From Dialister sp. UBA734 (GTDB lineage Bacteria > Bacillota > Negativicutes > Veillonellales > Dialisteraceae), in the NCBI GenBank assembly GCA_002297935.1, contig DBLC01000140.1:1-10041 (forward strand): DNA of 10,041 nucleotides, written 5' to 3'. Below are positions 1-6,683 of the stretch, one piece after another (positions within the stretch are counted from its first letter, which is position 1; each line of letters starts with the position of its first letter). Position numbers and translations under genes: made by a program. Under the pieces are notes generated by a model, which saw only the letters and a program-made list of their open reading frames with translations, did no database searches and had not been told where the DNA came from.

Positions 1-85
1 CACTAGCGTTTATAGGCACATTCGAGAAACCTAAGAACCCATAGAACCTTAAGAACCTTTAATTTCCAGCGAAATCATACCTACT
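1..85 (+). repeat. 9-bp tandem repeat element upstream of the MFS gene
   Basis: Four consecutive 9-bp units lie at 25-33, 34-42, 43-51 and 52-60 (AGAAACCTA, AGAACCCAT, AGAACCTTA, AGAACCTTT). They are followed by TTCCAGCGAAATCAT at 64-78. Related copies occur upstream of the FIST-GGDEF gene (3844-3945) and of moxR (about 9121-9184), each in the same orientation relative to its gene. The 24 bases at 16-39 match 3906-3929 exactly in inverted orientation. The element ends about 75 bp before the transporter start. Its function is unknown; it could be a regulatory site or a member of an interspersed repeat family. Confidence 0.75.
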
Positions 86-143
86 AACGCAAATCCTTAA
101 CTTAACAACATTGCAATCCCTAGCTACTCATCCCTATGTATCA

Positions 144-151
144 AAGGAGTG
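144..151 (+). promoter_or_regulatory. Ribosome binding site that fixes the transporter start
   Basis: AAGGAGTG lies five bases before the ATG at 157. An earlier in-frame ATG at 136 has no Shine-Dalgarno sequence in front of it and would place this motif inside the coding sequence. The start at 157 is therefore preferred. Confidence 0.8.
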
Positions 152-156
152 TAATC

Positions 157-1335
157 ATGAAAAATTCAATGACGTTTTTAATCATCTTCCTTGGGGTCAT
201 GACGGCCATGGCTCCGCTTTCTACGGACATGTATTTGCCGTCACTTCCTGAAATTTCTGCCAATTTTGGTATTTCCACGTCGATGACGCAGCTCACGTTG
301 ACCATGACTATGATTGGTATGTCCTTGGGGCAAATTCTGGGCGGTCCAGTGGCGGATCGGTTGGGAAGAAAGATTCCGCTCTTTATGGGTATGGTGGGGT
401 TCACCATTGCTTCTCTGGTGTGTGCCGTGACGGAGAATATTTATCTCTTTCTGGTATTCCGGTTTGTGCAGGGCCTTTCGGGGGCCTTTGGCATCGTCAT
501 TGCTCGGGCGGTGGCGCGAGATGTGGTGGATGGACCGGCGTTGATGCGATTCATGGCCATTTTGATGATGGTCAATGGGCTGGCCCCCATTGCGGCACCG
601 GTGGCGGGAGCCCAGGTGCTTCGTTTCACATCCTGGCACGGTATCTTTGAAGTGCTGGTGGTGATCGGGGTGCTGCAGCTCATTGCAACGGCTTTTTTCA
701 AGGAAACACTCAAAAAAGACGAACGGGTGCGCAGCTTTTCTGAAGGCTTTGTGGCCTTTGCAGGACTCATGAAAAATCGGTATTTCTTTGGTCATTGCCT
801 GCTGCAGTGCTTTTTCTTTGGTTCCTTTTTTTCCTACATTGCCGGTTCTGTTTTTCTATTTCAAAATGTGTACGGCGTATCTCCCCAGGTGTATAGTTAC
901 ATCTTTGGCGGTATTGGCATAGGGCTCATGATGATGGGAGTAGCTCCTGCGAAAATGGCAGGGGCGATCAGTGAAATTCATTTCCTGAAATTCTCTCTCT
1001 GGGTGCCGATGATTGGTTCTGTATTTCTTCTGGCCGGTATTTGGCTAGGTGCGCCCATTTACTATACCCTGCCCGTGCTATTTATCACCATCGTACCGTT
1101 GTCTATCATGGGGGCCGCTTCGGTATCGCTGGCCCTGTCTCGGTGCGGGAAGAATGCCGGCAGTGCGTCTGCCTTGATTGGTTTCTTCAATATGATCCTC
1201 GGCGGCGTCATGATGCCCGTCACCGGCATCGCCGGCAGCCATACCGCTGTGCCGATGGGTATCATCATGGTGGTGGGATATTTCCTGTCCCTCTTGGTGT
1301 TTTATACTATGATTATGCCGGAACATCGGCGCTGA
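157..1335 (+). CDS. Bcr/CflA-family multidrug efflux MFS transporter
   Basis: This 392-residue protein is predicted to be an inner-membrane, proton-driven drug exporter of the DHA1 branch of the major facilitator superfamily. Bcr/CflA members are normally about 390-400 residues, so the length fits. The first helix carries the family signature STDMYLPSLP (residues 22-31). The loop between helices 2 and 3 has the MFS motif A, GGPVADRLGRK (62-72). Helix 4 has RFVQG (102-106, motif B) followed by a glycine/alanine-rich stretch. Hydrophobic segments continue to the C-terminus, consistent with 12 helices. The protein ends in a short basic tail (EHRR). The start at 157 is chosen because of the AAGGAG motif at 144-149. 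The gene stands alone on the + strand and converges on the FIST-GGDEF gene. The substrate cannot be read from sequence; chloramphenicol, bicyclomycin, sulphonamide or other exports are only family precedents. Confidence 0.9.
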   Translation: MKNSMTFLIIFLGVMTAMAPLSTDMYLPSLPEISANFGISTSMTQLTLTMTMIGMSLGQILGGPVADRLGRKIPLFMGMVGFTIASLVCAVTENIYLFLVFRFVQGLSGAFGIVIARAVARDVVDGPALMRFMAILMMVNGLAPIAAPVAGAQVLRFTSWHGIFEVLVVIGVLQLIATAFFKETLKKDERVRSFSEGFVAFAGLMKNRYFFGHCLLQCFFFGSFFSYIAGSVFLFQNVYGVSPQVYSYIFGGIGIGLMMMGVAPAKMAGAISEIHFLKFSLWVPMIGSVFLLAGIWLGAPIYYTLPVLFITIVPLSIMGAASVSLALSRCGKNAGSASALIGFFNMILGGVMMPVTGIAGSHTAVPMGIIMVVGYFLSLLVFYTMIMPEHRR

Positions 1336-1346
1336 TTCCTTTGATC

Positions 1347-1652
1347 TAACAAAGCAAGGCGACGCTGGAGTAAGGGGGATTGTTGTGCTGATTTCGCTAG
1401 TTTAACAAAGCAAGAGTACGCTAGTAAAAAGGTTATTATTCTACTGATTCCGTTGATTTCATAAATTAAAATACCGCTATCATCAAGGTTATAAAGGGTT
1501 ATATGTTTTTGGCATAACCTTTATAACCTTGATGATAGCGGTATTTTTGATTTGTTAAGAAATGAAATCAGCAGAGTAATAACCTTTTGACTAGCGTATT
1601 CTTGCTTTGTTTGGAAAAAGAAATCCGCACAATGATAACCCTTGCCTCTTTA
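1347..1652. repeat. Dyad array of 56-bp repeats between convergent genes
   Basis: This fills the 314 bp between the transporter and FIST-GGDEF stop codons. In the left half the word TAACAAAGCAAG starts at 1347 and 1403, exactly 56 bp apart. The word AAGGTT sits at 1429 and 1485, also 56 bp apart, with a degenerate copy near 1372. In the right half the orientation is reversed: AACCTT lies at 1525 and 1581, and AACCCT at 1637, again 56 bp steps. Left and right units are recognisably inverted copies. For example AACAAAGCAAG at 1404-1414 is matched in inverse by CTTGCTTTGTT near 1601-1611. The centre is a near-perfect hairpin (1471-1544). The right edge reaches the FIST-GGDEF stop codon at 1650-1652. 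Similarity is highest at the centre and decays outward. Confidence 0.8.
1468..1548. terminator. Long central hairpin, likely bidirectional terminator
   Basis: Bases 1471-1502 and 1514-1544 are inverted copies over about 31 bp with one extra G in the left arm. The loop is about 11 bases, and three further A:T pairs extend the outer end. On the + strand the stem is followed by a T run (1544-1548). On the - strand it is followed by TTTTAATTTAT. This placement between two converging stop codons suits a terminator for both genes. The stem is much longer than an ordinary intrinsic terminator and is also the palindromic centre of the 56-bp array, so termination may be a secondary role. Confidence 0.65.
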
Positions 1653-3452
1653 GTGAGCCAGCAAAGTGGCTATAGCCTTTTGGGGCTGCAGAAGTATGAC
1701 CTGATTCTTTCCTGCTTCTTTGGCCTTATAGAGGGCGTTGTCCATTCGTTTGTAGAAGTCGATTTCGCTTTCGCCGGCCAGGGAGGTGGTGACACCGAAG
1801 CTGGCTGTGATGGGGGTGTCGTTGGGCATCAGACCGGTGATGTAGATGTGCTCCCGCAGTCGTTCCGCAATGATCTTGGCATTTTCCAGTGGTTGTCCCG
1901 GCAGGAGAATGACAAATTCATCGCCGCCCCAGCGGCCAGCGAAGTCGGTGGGCCGGACGTGGTCCTGAATGGTGTGCGCCACTTGGAGAAGCACTTTATC
2001 GCCCACATCGTGACCGCAGTAGTCATTGACCTGTTTGAAGAAATCCACGTCCACCATGATGGCCGAGAAGGGCTGGTCATTTTTATTGCATTCTGCCATA
2101 TTTTTCTGCAGCAGATTTTCGATGGAAGAACGGTTCAGCAGGCCGGTGAAATTGTCATGGCTGGCCGCAAAGGTGAGCTGCTGCATGGTTTCTTCCAGTT
2201 CGTTCATAGCCACTTGGATAAAGGTGGCCAAGTACTGGATGGTGGAGAGAGAATCGTCCAGGTCCACGTGCTTGTGCTGTTGGCACTGTTTGGGAATCGG
2301 CTTCGGTTCTCCTTCCCGGAATGACGTAGCAACGAGCATCATGTTGGAGCCTACGATTTTCTTGCCGTGACGGAAGATTTCTCCATCTACGTAGCAGCCA
2401 GAAGAAGGAGCCAGTTTTTCATAATCTTCAATGATGGCATTGGCGTTTTCTTTCAGAAATAGCCGACGGGTATTGCAATTGGTAATATGAATCCCTTCGG
2501 GAGAGAACCGGCGAATTTTGCAGAAAATTTTCTGGTTCGCCTGCAGAATCGCATTGGGATCTCCGTAGGACAGATGGAGTTGGTCACCCACGTAGCTCAC
2601 CGTATTGAAACAAAGTGCCCCATCTGCTCTGGACTCCAACGGCATATGGGCGTGGACGCTGTCATATTTCTGGTGGACCAAAGGAAAGGGCAGCGTTTTA
2701 TTTCTGAAATTGGTGTAGTGCAAATATTTTTCATAGAAGAAGGTGGCCGGTTTATGATCCATTTCTTTGATGACCATAGGCCCATCCATGGCGGTAACCG
2801 TCATGAGACGGCCCAGGGGCTGGAAGCCCAGCACACTTTGGGATTCGATATGAATATCGCCGCAGTAGACAGAAACGACCAGGCCAGCGGGATGGATGCA
2901 GGAATTGCAGAATACATAGGTCTGGTTGCCAAAGGTGGGCATGTCCGCATAGCCGCCCCATACAGGAATTGATTCATCTAGGTCGGACAGGTAATCCAAG
3001 AAAATTTGCAAATCCTGCGGTTGTCCCATCACTTTCTTTTGGGCGTAGCGAATTTGTACGCCTGCCACATGGGAGAGACTTTGGATATCTCGCAGACACT
3101 GGATACCTACATCTTCCAATGTCTCTTTTCTGAGGTCGTAGCAAAACTGATGGACTTGGCTCTTTTCAAATACCTGCAGCGTGATGCCCGTTCCGGTGTG
3201 ATGCATCCGGCCTCCTTGAATGGAACTGGCGGTGGTCATGCCGGCCAGTGGCGTCTCCGGGAAGGCATCGGAAAAAGCCTGCTGAATCTGTGATATCCAA
3301 GCAGGGGTATTGAGCGGCGTGGTGACAGAAAAGAATCCTTCGGCGCTTTCCGGGGTATAGCATTGTTTGAAATATGCAATGGCTTTGGGAATATCTGCTG
3401 CATTGTGTAGGGCATAGGAATACTGTCGCATAAAATTCCAACCTTTCGTCAT
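1650..3452 (-). CDS. FIST-domain sensor diguanylate cyclase (FIST-GGDEF)
   Basis: This 600-residue protein is predicted to make cyclic di-GMP from two GTP under control of an N-terminal FIST sensor domain. No signal peptide or membrane helix is visible, so it should be cytoplasmic. Residues from about 20 to 240 resemble FIST_N (for example VWGGYADMPTFGNQTYVF and GFQPLGRLMTVT). Residues from about 250 to 395 resemble FIST_C (SSGCYVDGEIFRHGKKIVG region). A helical linker follows at about 400-435, then a GGDEF domain that starts near SHDNFTGLLNR. The catalytic motif GGDEF is intact at 509-513. The product-inhibition I-site RPTD is at 500-503, five residues before it. No EAL or HD-GYP domain follows, so the protein is expected to be an active, feedback-inhibited cyclase. 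FIST domains are thought to bind small ligands, possibly amino acids; the ligand here is unknown. GGAG lies 4 bases before this ATG. An alternative start at 3431, with AAAGG 10 bases upstream, is possible and would remove 7 residues. Confidence 0.9.
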   Translation of the reverse strand: MTKGWNFMRQYSYALHNAADIPKAIAYFKQCYTPESAEGFFSVTTPLNTPAWISQIQQAFSDAFPETPLAGMTTASSIQGGRMHHTGTGITLQVFEKSQVHQFCYDLRKETLEDVGIQCLRDIQSLSHVAGVQIRYAQKKVMGQPQDLQIFLDYLSDLDESIPVWGGYADMPTFGNQTYVFCNSCIHPAGLVVSVYCGDIHIESQSVLGFQPLGRLMTVTAMDGPMVIKEMDHKPATFFYEKYLHYTNFRNKTLPFPLVHQKYDSVHAHMPLESRADGALCFNTVSYVGDQLHLSYGDPNAILQANQKIFCKIRRFSPEGIHITNCNTRRLFLKENANAIIEDYEKLAPSSGCYVDGEIFRHGKKIVGSNMMLVATSFREGEPKPIPKQCQQHKHVDLDDSLSTIQYLATFIQVAMNELEETMQQLTFAASHDNFTGLLNRSSIENLLQKNMAECNKNDQPFSAIMVDVDFFKQVNDYCGHDVGDKVLLQVAHTIQDHVRPTDFAGRWGGDEFVILLPGQPLENAKIIAERLREHIYITGLMPNDTPITASFGVTTSLAGESEIDFYKRMDNALYKAKEAGKNQVILLQPQKAIATLLAH

Positions 3453-3512
3453 CTCTCTCCGAGATTTTAGGGAGTGGGTAGTGTATCATTGGTCTTTTGA
3501 AATCACGTGTAA

Positions 3513-3540
3513 TGCGTAGTGAGGAGTGCGTAGTGCGTAG
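3513..3540. repeat. Four-copy 7-bp tandem repeat in the FIST-GGDEF leader
   Basis: Four 7-bp units run without gaps: TGCGTAG, TGAGGAG, TGCGTAG, TGCGTAG. They lie in the presumed 5' untranslated leader of the FIST-GGDEF gene, about 60-90 bp before its start. A second four-copy 7-bp run of related character lies at 4279-4306. Copy-number slippage is possible; a function is not evident. Confidence 0.7.
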
Positions 3541-3712
3541 TGGTGGAAGGGGCGCACAAAATTTGGAAGCGCCCCAATGCCCCTTTTTATAGAAAGTCGG
3601 CAGTTGGTTGTTTTTTTATCGTTCCCTAGCTACTCTTGCACTACTCATTTTTCTTCATTGTGATGCACCAGCCGTGCATGGAAATGACCTATAATTTATC
3701 TTTTATTTAAAT

Positions 3713-3741
3713 ATTATACCATGCTGGTCATAGGAAGTTAA
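3713..3741 (-). promoter_or_regulatory. Predicted sigma-70 promoter of the FIST-GGDEF gene
   Basis: Read on the - strand, a perfect -10 box TATAAT (3713-3718) is preceded by TGG, giving an extended -10. A weaker -35 box TTAACT (3736-3741) lies 17 bp upstream. Transcription would start near 3706 and leave a leader of about 250 nt. In that leader GGGGCGC and GCGCCCC (near 3546-3580) can pair, and ATGCAC and GTGCAT flank a short loop near 3662-3680. No known riboswitch consensus was recognised in the leader. Confidence 0.6.
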
Positions 3742-3761
3742 CCGTGGAACGTATACATATT

Positions 3762-3796
3762 ATGCATGAAAACATGGGGTTTACATGCATGAAAAC
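3762..3796. promoter_or_regulatory. Paired 12-bp direct repeats upstream of the FIST-GGDEF promoter
   Basis: ATGCATGAAAAC occurs exactly twice, at 3762-3773 and 3785-3796, with start points 23 bp apart, about two helical turns. Each copy contains the palindrome ATGCAT. The pair lies just upstream of the predicted -35 box at 3736-3741. The position and phasing suit a dimeric regulator binding two sites on one face of the DNA, but this is inference. Confidence 0.45.
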
Positions 3797-3843
3797 GATA
3801 GGTATTGACTGGGAGTCGTAAAGGGGACTGTAACGGTCAGGTG

Positions 3844-3945
3844 TTGGTTCAGTGGCGATGATTTCGCTGGAAGTTACAGGGGCGAAGGGTTCTGAAGGTG
3901 CTAAAGGTTCTTAGGTTTCTCGAATGTGCTAATAGACGCGAGTGC
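3844..3945 (-). repeat. 9-bp tandem repeat element upstream of the FIST-GGDEF gene
   Basis: On the + strand four 9-bp units lie at 3884-3892, 3893-3901, 3902-3910 and 3911-3919 (GAAGGGTTC, TGAAGGTGC, TAAAGGTTC, TTAGGTTTC). On the gene's strand these read as AGAACCTTA-like units. Beyond them, in the direction of the gene, is TTCCAGCGAAATCAT (3858-3872), identical to 64-78 in inverted orientation. The 24 bases at 3906-3929 are an exact inverted match to 16-39. The element is about 100 bp upstream of the predicted -35 box. Confidence 0.75.
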
Positions 3946-3983
3946 TATCTGCTTTCTAAACGGGAAAACTTTTGTGAAGCGGG

Positions 3984-4015
3984 AAAATAAAAAGATCCCC
4001 TTCCTTTGGAAGGGG
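3984..4015 (-). terminator. Intrinsic terminator, - strand
   Basis: CCCCTTCC (3997-4004) and GGAAGGGG (4008-4015) form an 8-bp stem with a TTT loop. On the - strand the stem is followed by ATC and then TTTTTATTTT. It is the first convincing - strand terminator after the transglutaminase gene, about 300 bp past its stop codon. It would end the moxR-DUF58-transglutaminase transcript if no earlier stop exists. Confidence 0.6.
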
Positions 4016-4044
4016 ACAGAACATGAGCGAAGCGAAATGTGCCA

Positions 4045-4207
4045 GGGGATAGTTCGCATTAGCGGTTATGAAATAGGAGATGAAACAGATCGGCATAGGC
4101 GCTCAGCGACAGCGTCAATTATCTCTAATAATCTTGCTACGCAATCGCAGGACGCCTACAGCTACATTCTCATTTGGTATTTCATACTGCTAGTGCGAGC
4201 TATCCCC
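4045..4207. repeat. Imperfect inverted repeat, ~160 bp
   Basis: The left arm 4045-4075 and right arm 4178-4207 are inverted copies that differ at only a few positions. The shared words are TATTTCATA and CTATCCCC. Pairing continues inward in weaker form, including TAGGCG on the left against CGCCTA on the right. The whole could fold into one long stem. GC-rich hairpins flank it on both sides (3997-4015 and 4212-4232). The word GAGCGAAGCG just outside the left arm (near 4025) recurs at about 9974. No open reading frame of interest spans it. It could be a small MITE-like repeat or a structured RNA segment; neither is proven. Confidence 0.6.
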
Positions 4208-4211
4208 CCTG

Positions 4212-4232
4212 CCCCCTTTCAGTGAAAGGGGG
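4212..4232. repeat. GC-rich hairpin
   Basis: CCCCCTTTC (4212-4220) and GAAAGGGGG (4224-4232) form a perfect 9-bp stem with loop AGT. Neither strand has a T run next to it, so it is not a typical intrinsic terminator. It mirrors the hairpin at 3997-4015 on the other side of the 4045-4207 inverted repeat. Confidence 0.6.
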
Positions 4233-4278
4233 TAATCGCTAGTGCATCTACCGTTAGAGTTCCATATTTTCTAATCCC

Positions 4279-4306
4279 TAGTCACCAGTCACGAGTCACT
4301 AGTCAC
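4279..4306. repeat. Four-copy 7-bp tandem repeat after the transglutaminase gene
   Basis: The units are TAGTCAC, CAGTCAC, GAGTCAC and TAGTCAC, varying only in the first base. They begin 11 bp past the stop codon of the transglutaminase gene. The unit length and copy number equal those of the run at 3513-3540. The preceding CCCTAG also occurs before similar CTAC/CTCA words near 118-131 and 3624-3647. Confidence 0.75.
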
Positions 4307-4316
4307 CAAAACCCAA

Positions 4317-6683
4317 TCACAATTTCTCTATCAACCGGAACCGAATCTTCTGCACCAGAGAGAGGGGTGCAAAGCACTGCTTTCTGGTTTCTTTCACAAT
4401 AGAAAGGATTTCTTGTTTCGCTTCTAAGGTAAGCGGTTGTCCGGCATATTTCGCCGTGAGCAGCAAATCTACCACGTGAGGGAATCCGGTGAATCGAGGA
4501 TCTTTGCCTAAGGTTTCTTTCCAAGCACCATAGCTGCCTTTTATCGGAAGGCCGGCCCAGGTGGTGAGGCGCATGGTGTAGTCCAAGAATTGATGGAACG
4601 AAGCGTCTGACGTGAGAGCTTTGGCAAACAGGCGAGATACGGCGGTGAGGCGATACAGCGGATAGAGGGAAAGTACCAAAAGGAGCAACAGGATTTTCAA
4701 CAAGAACGACAGCAGGGAAGAAATACCATTTCCTGTTTTCGGTGGTTGCTGGGGTGTCAATTTCTGCTCCGGAGAGGGTTGCTGTTGTGGATTTTGCGGT
4801 TGATTCTGGTTCGGATTCTGCGAAGACGGCGGTGGTGTCTGTGGCTTTTCAGAAGAAGACTGGTCTTTGTCTTTCGGATCCGGTGGTGTATTGGGCGCAC
4901 CGGATTCATTTTTCTGTTTCTCCGGCGGAATGGGGAATGGATTCTCCGTGCCATTCACATCGGGGGTCATTTCGCAAGGCCGCCAACCCAACCCATCGAC
5001 GTACACTTCGGCCCAAGCGTGGGCGTGATGGTCATTGATGTCCAAGCTGTGAAGTCCTTCTTTGGTAAGCGGCGCTTCTTGGATTTCATCAGCCCCTACG
5101 GTAAGCCCCGTAGCGTAGCGAGCAGGAATCCCAGAAGCGCGAAGCAGCATGACGGCCGCCGAGGCAAAGGAGGTGCAATAGCCGCTTTTATTGTCTGTCA
5201 GGAAATAGGAAATGAAATCGGCGTCTTTCGGCGTGCGGCCCGGATGGGTACTGTAGCGATATTGGGTGGTTAAGAACTGATGAATCTCTTCGATGCGTTG
5301 TCTCTTTTCCGCCAAAGTGGACACTTTCGAGATGGGTCCTAAGGCAGACAAAGCGTCTTTCACGGCATCCGGAATGGTTAAATACTGGGCGTAAACGAAT
5401 TTCCGATATTCCCGTTCGGCTCCTATATAGGTCAGGTAATACGGGTCAGAAATGGTTTCTTTATCCATCATGGCAAGCAGAGCGCCGCCGGGGAGCTGCC
5501 AGATGTCGGTGCTGTAGGCTTTACCATCTTTGCCGCGAGGAGAGCGGTCGTACACGAAGAAGGGGGCCCCGAAATCTGCATCATAGGGAAGCAGGAAATA
5601 GGAGGTTTCGTCATACACTTGGTTGACGGAAAATTCCTTTTTGAACTGGGCCAATTCATTTTCTTGGGTATAGTTTAAAAGATGCTGGGCCACGGCGGGA
5701 TTTCGGGCCAGTACTTCCATGAGCCAAGCCCCTTGATCGTACCATTCGCCTTGGTTCTTGGCAAAGAGAGACGCTGCCGATTGATAGGCGTTGTCGGGGA
5801 GCTCTTTCCACTGGTTCTTTTCGTAGAGCCCGCCCACCCAACTGCGGAGATAGATTCGATGGGGACTGTCTGCGGTTTCGATGGATGCAATCATGCGGCC
5901 GGTGTAGTGAATCCCCTGGGTATTTCCTAACTGCTGCCGCCCATCGGTGCCTTTCATGAGGCCAGTGTAGGCATTGCCGGCGTGGAAAATCGGATCATAG
6001 GGGTCCACCCAGGAAACGATTTTTTCTTGCAGCGAAGAAAACAGTTTGGGCTGCTCGTAGCGACTTTCCGGAACGCACAAAAGAAATACAGCCCCCAAGA
6101 CCACAGCGGAGACGAAGGCCAATATTTCCGGTTGCCCAGGCCCCCGATTTCTAAAAGAAGAAATGGTGGCAATGGTATAGGCGGTGATGAGAAGAACTGA
6201 GAAGGCAGGGGGATTCACGCCGAAGTAGAATCCCAGAAGCAGGATCGCCAGGGACAGCACGGAAGCTAGTAGTTTTCCTACATGGGACCAAAAACCGAGC
6301 AGGAACAGGCAGGCCATGAAACTGGTGAGATAAAGCAGAAACGGTGTCTCACTGAAACCTGCCGGCAATGGGGAAAGGGTCACTTCCAAATTGTAAGGCT
6401 CTTTCAAGTGGTCCGCCAAAGCATATAAAGCGGCGGTACCGCTATTTCTTATGGTTTCACTGCCTAGAACGTACACCAGCGGGAAACAGAGAAAGAGTCC
6501 GCCCAGGAGCAGCGATTGTTTCTTGGTGGGTAACAGGGGCAGCACAACCGATCCCGCCGCAGTCAAAAGGAAAGCCACGGTGCTGTAGAAATAGAAATCA
6601 CCGAAGTAGGACAAAAGTCCCGCAGTGGCTCCGGCGGCACCCAAAGCGGAGAGGAGGGCGGCCCATAGGGAAATACGTGTCAT
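4317..6683 (-). CDS. Membrane-anchored transglutaminase-like protein (TgpA-type architecture)
   Basis: This 788-residue protein starts with about seven hydrophobic helices within residues 5-205, matching the DUF3488-type membrane region. A large extracytoplasmic segment follows, then a transglutaminase core (about 440-580). The catalytic Cys503 is in GYCTSFA and His555 in HAHAWAEVYV. The third triad position appears to be Glu571 in CEMTPD, where many relatives have Asp in DPT; Glu is also seen in Bacillota homologues with VEVTPG-like motifs. A Pro/Gln/Ser-rich linker (about 585-650), one more membrane helix (about 653-680) and a C-terminal segment resembling DUF4129 complete it. The family cleaves or cross-links peptide or protein substrates at the cell surface; the substrate here is unknown. 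The ATG overlaps the DUF58 stop codon as ATGA, with AGGAGG 9 bases upstream, which indicates translational coupling. It is the last gene of the moxR cluster. Confidence 0.88.
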   Translation of the reverse strand: MTRISLWAALLSALGAAGATAGLLSYFGDFYFYSTVAFLLTAAGSVVLPLLPTKKQSLLLGGLFLCFPLVYVLGSETIRNSGTAALYALADHLKEPYNLEVTLSPLPAGFSETPFLLYLTSFMACLFLLGFWSHVGKLLASVLSLAILLLGFYFGVNPPAFSVLLITAYTIATISSFRNRGPGQPEILAFVSAVVLGAVFLLCVPESRYEQPKLFSSLQEKIVSWVDPYDPIFHAGNAYTGLMKGTDGRQQLGNTQGIHYTGRMIASIETADSPHRIYLRSWVGGLYEKNQWKELPDNAYQSAASLFAKNQGEWYDQGAWLMEVLARNPAVAQHLLNYTQENELAQFKKEFSVNQVYDETSYFLLPYDADFGAPFFVYDRSPRGKDGKAYSTDIWQLPGGALLAMMDKETISDPYYLTYIGAEREYRKFVYAQYLTIPDAVKDALSALGPISKVSTLAEKRQRIEEIHQFLTTQYRYSTHPGRTPKDADFISYFLTDNKSGYCTSFASAAVMLLRASGIPARYATGLTVGADEIQEAPLTKEGLHSLDINDHHAHAWAEVYVDGLGWRPCEMTPDVNGTENPFPIPPEKQKNESGAPNTPPDPKDKDQSSSEKPQTPPPSSQNPNQNQPQNPQQQPSPEQKLTPQQPPKTGNGISSLLSFLLKILLLLLVLSLYPLYRLTAVSRLFAKALTSDASFHQFLDYTMRLTTWAGLPIKGSYGAWKETLGKDPRFTGFPHVVDLLLTAKYAGQPLTLEAKQEILSIVKETRKQCFAPLSLVQKIRFRLIEKL

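Noticed and set aside
111..140. Promoter TTGCAA / TATGTA with an 18-bp spacer for the transporter
   Set aside because: Transcription would start at about 147, inside the ribosome binding site at 144-151, leaving no usable leader. The true promoter is probably elsewhere, perhaps before the window.
136..156. Transporter start at the ATG at 136
   Set aside because: It would add seven residues not typical of the family and has no Shine-Dalgarno sequence. The ATG at 157 has AAGGAG at proper spacing.
1587..2324. A 245-codon open frame on the + strand antisense to FIST-GGDEF
   Set aside because: It lies opposite the GGDEF domain coding sequence, has no recognisable domain and no good ribosome binding site. 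The - strand frame has a full, well-conserved protein.
1..3945. Composite transposon bounded by the 16-39 / 3906-3929 inverted repeat
   Set aside because: No transposase or integrase lies between the repeats, no target duplication is visible, and similar elements without such pairing occur upstream of moxR. Dispersed repeats explain it better.
3926..4225. 99-codon frame on the + strand
   Set aside because: It crosses the hairpin at 3997-4015 and the inverted repeat at 4045-4207, has no ribosome binding site and no protein-like composition.
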